6,292 bases of DNA from Halanaerobiales bacterium (GTDB lineage: Bacteria; Bacillota_F; Halanaerobiia; Halanaerobiales; DTU029), in contig JADQBV010000177.1 of assembly GCA_016278415.1 (NCBI GenBank), forward strand, positions 1-6,292, written 5' to 3'. The position numbers and the translations under genes were made by a program. The stretch's first letter is position 1; the number at the start of each line of letters is the position of its first letter. Of this stretch, positions 4,461-6,292 are shown one piece after another. The notes under the pieces were generated by a model. It saw only the letters and a list, made by a program, of their open reading frames with translations, made no database searches and was not told where the DNA came from.

Positions 4461-6292
4461 TTATATCCAAAATTTTAGTAATTCCTTGTTTATATCTGAA
4501 GTAGAAAATACTATTTTTTTATTATCATTCCACCAACCTGGTAACATTTTCTGATATCTACTTGTTAGAAATCGTTCTCCTATTAATAGGATTATCCCTC
4601 TATCAGTTTCTGTTCTAATAGTCCTTCCTGCGGCCTGCAAAACCTTATTAATACCTGGGTAAAGATAGGCAAATTCATAACCAGTACCGTCTCTTTTTTG
4701 AAAGAATTCCTTAATCAAATCTCTTTCAAGACATATTTTGGGATGAGCAACTCCTACAACTATAGAACCAATTAATTTCTCTCCTTTTAAGTCCACACCT
4801 TCAGAAAAGATTCCTCCCAAAACAGCGAATCCTATTATGACTTTGGATGAACTAGAATCAAAATTTTCTAAATACGTATATCTTTCTTTTTCTGTCATAT
4901 CTCTGGATTGTATTATAGTTTTACATTCAGGATACTGCCTTTTAAAAACTTCATAGACTTCAGACATATAGGCATATGAAGGAAAAAAAACTAGATAATT
5001 ACCTCTTTTTCTTTTAGCAATTGCAGCTATAAAATCCGCTATTTTATTATAACCACTAGCACGCCTATTATATTTTGTAGATATACTGGGAGCCATTAAC
5101 AAACATAAATTATTGATATCAAATGGTGACATTAAATCCAAAAGATAGTCCTCATCACTGCCACCCAATATTTGACGATGATATCCCAGTGGTGTCAGGG
5201 TCGCAGAAAAAAATATTGCGGCTTTACCCTTTTTTAAAATACCCTCCAATTGTAGCTTAGGGTCAAGACAAAAAAGCTTTATTCTAAATTTGGTCAATTC
5301 CCGTCCACTAATGTTTTTATCAGTTGTCATATAATGATTAGAAGTATTTACCACCTCTTCCCCTTGCTGATAATAGACGATAAAATTTTCATCATATACT
5401 TCCATTATTTTTATAAAAAAGAGGACATTAAAATACTCATTAAGAAGTAGTTCCACCATATCATTCATACTATAACTATTAATATCATCAGTATTGTAAT
5501 GCTCAACCTTTTTTAAATTGTCTCCATTAGTTTTACTAATTACTTGAGCCCTAGCATCTTTTTGATTAAGAGTTAATAATTCTTCAGCTTTATTCATGAA
5601 TCCAGTTAGTATTGATTGATATTCCAGCGGCTCTTCTTTTTGAACATAACTATCTCTTCCTGACATTTCTTCCATATAAGAATGCATTAGAACAATCAGT
5701 TTATCTAAATATGACAAAAATCTATTAAAAACCTTTCCTTTTTTTCCTTTATTAATAAGATTTTCATTAGCAGCAAATACTTCTTTTAATTCTAAAAGAT
5801 TATCTAAATATAATTCAGCAGAATACATATCCCTAGCCCGGTCAATAAGATTATGCGCCTCATCAATAAGAAAAATATAGTTACCACCATCGTCTGCAAA
5901 AAACCTCTTTAAGCCTACCCTCGGGTCAAAAACATAGTTATAATCACAAATAACCATATCTACCCAAAGGGCAAGATCAAGGGAATACTCAAATGGACAG
6001 ACCTTATAATCTTTAGCGTATTTCTCCACCTTTTCTCTAGTTATTAAATTCTCATCTGCTAATATTGCCTTTATAGCCTCATTTATCCTATCAAAGTATC
6101 CACTTGCAAAAGGACAGGTATCTGGATTGCAATCAGATTCCTCCTGAAAACAAACCTTATCCTTAGCTGTTAGTGTAACCGCCTTAAACTCAAGATCCTG
6201 CTTATATAAGAGCTGGAGGTTCTCCTCCACAACCTGGCGGGTTACAGTTTTAGCAGTCAAATAAAAAATCTTCTCATGGTTCTTTTTTTCCA
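4461..6292 (-). CDS. DinG/XPD-family ATP-dependent DNA helicase, partial (N-terminus outside window)
   Basis: The reading frame is open to the edge, giving 609 complete codons plus stop. Numbering from the first complete codon, it starts at motif Ia (IFYLTAKTVTRQ, 8-19), so Walker A and anything before it lie beyond 6292. Next come cysteines C47, C54, C59 and C98, spaced like the 4Fe-4S domain of XPD/DinG helicases, then DEAH (143-146, motif II), SATL (362-365, motif III), NYLVFFPSYAYM (motif IV region), LGGIFSEGVDLKGE (from 491, motif V) and QAAGRTIR (552-559, motif VI). The protein should be a cytoplasmic 5'-3' superfamily 2 helicase acting on damaged, forked or R-loop DNA. In many Clostridia-like bacteria, proteins of this type carry an extra N-terminal PD-(D/E)XK-like nuclease domain; whether this one does cannot be seen. 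A TTG at 6258-6260 is not a real start, because motif Ia residues lie upstream of it. The gap to DUF3243 (160 bp) shows no terminator. Confidence 0.9.
   Translation of the reverse strand, partial: EKKNHEKIFYLTAKTVTRQVVEENLQLLYKQDLEFKAVTLTAKDKVCFQEESDCNPDTCPFASGYFDRINEAIKAILADENLITREKVEKYAKDYKVCPFEYSLDLALWVDMVICDYNYVFDPRVGLKRFFADDGGNYIFLIDEAHNLIDRARDMYSAELYLDNLLELKEVFAANENLINKGKKGKVFNRFLSYLDKLIVLMHSYMEEMSGRDSYVQKEEPLEYQSILTGFMNKAEELLTLNQKDARAQVISKTNGDNLKKVEHYNTDDINSYSMNDMVELLLNEYFNVLFFIKIMEVYDENFIVYYQQGEEVVNTSNHYMTTDKNISGRELTKFRIKLFCLDPKLQLEGILKKGKAAIFFSATLTPLGYHRQILGGSDEDYLLDLMSPFDINNLCLLMAPSISTKYNRRASGYNKIADFIAAIAKRKRGNYLVFFPSYAYMSEVYEVFKRQYPECKTIIQSRDMTEKERYTYLENFDSSSSKVIIGFAVLGGIFSEGVDLKGEKLIGSIVVGVAHPKICLERDLIKEFFQKRDGTGYEFAYLYPGINKVLQAAGRTIRTETDRGIILLIGERFLTSRYQKMLPGWWNDNKKIVFSTSDINKELLKFWI

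Noticed and set aside
6258..6260. TTG as start codon of the helicase
   Set aside because: The frame continues upstream to the window edge and encodes the beginning of helicase motif Ia. The gene is truncated by the window, not started here.

Overview
The window is low-GC (roughly 30%), gene-dense and entirely minus-strand. It reads from a helicase at the high-coordinate edge towards the low-coordinate edge. A PTS enzyme I beside a 1-phosphofructokinase-type kinase, a YmfJ-like DUF3243 protein, a rubredoxin-less rubrerythrin-type protein, strong GGAGG-like ribosome binding sites and a hairpin/U-tract terminator suggest a fermentative, probably anaerobic, low-GC Bacillota-type bacterium. The Halanaerobiales are my guess, with low confidence; no 16S or other marker is present.

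Layout in transcription order. (1) 6292-4461: most of a DinG/XPD-type superfamily 2 DNA helicase with four Fe-S-type cysteines. It is cut at the N-terminus by the window edge. (2) 4300-4025: a small DUF3243 (YmfJ-like) protein with its own candidate promoter. I place its start at an internal GTG with an excellent ribosome binding site. (3) 3949-3910: an intrinsic terminator. (4) 3902-3857: a promoter whose -10 box is framed by a perfect 10-bp inverted repeat, a likely operator. (5) 3830-859: a tight operon of a DUF1232 membrane protein, fruK (GTG start) and ptsI. The fruK SD overlaps the upstream stop codon, and fruK and ptsI share an ATGA overlap. (6) 783-304: a ferritin-like diiron protein 75 bp downstream of ptsI, with no terminator in between and so possibly in the same transcript.

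Functionally, ptsI and fruK are the two soluble catalytic steps of PTS fructose use. Enzyme I passes phosphate from PEP towards HPr, and FruK converts fructose 1-phosphate to fructose 1,6-bisphosphate. HPr and the fructose permease are not in the window. The other genes are housekeeping or stress proteins with no obvious link to sugar uptake.

The part no protein explains is 1-303. A 43% GC island (about 85-260) sits between flanks of only about 15% GC. It folds into a nested structure: a 15-bp closing stem around at least two internal hairpins. I do not recognise the family. It is the best candidate here for an undescribed non-coding RNA or a small non-autonomous mobile element.
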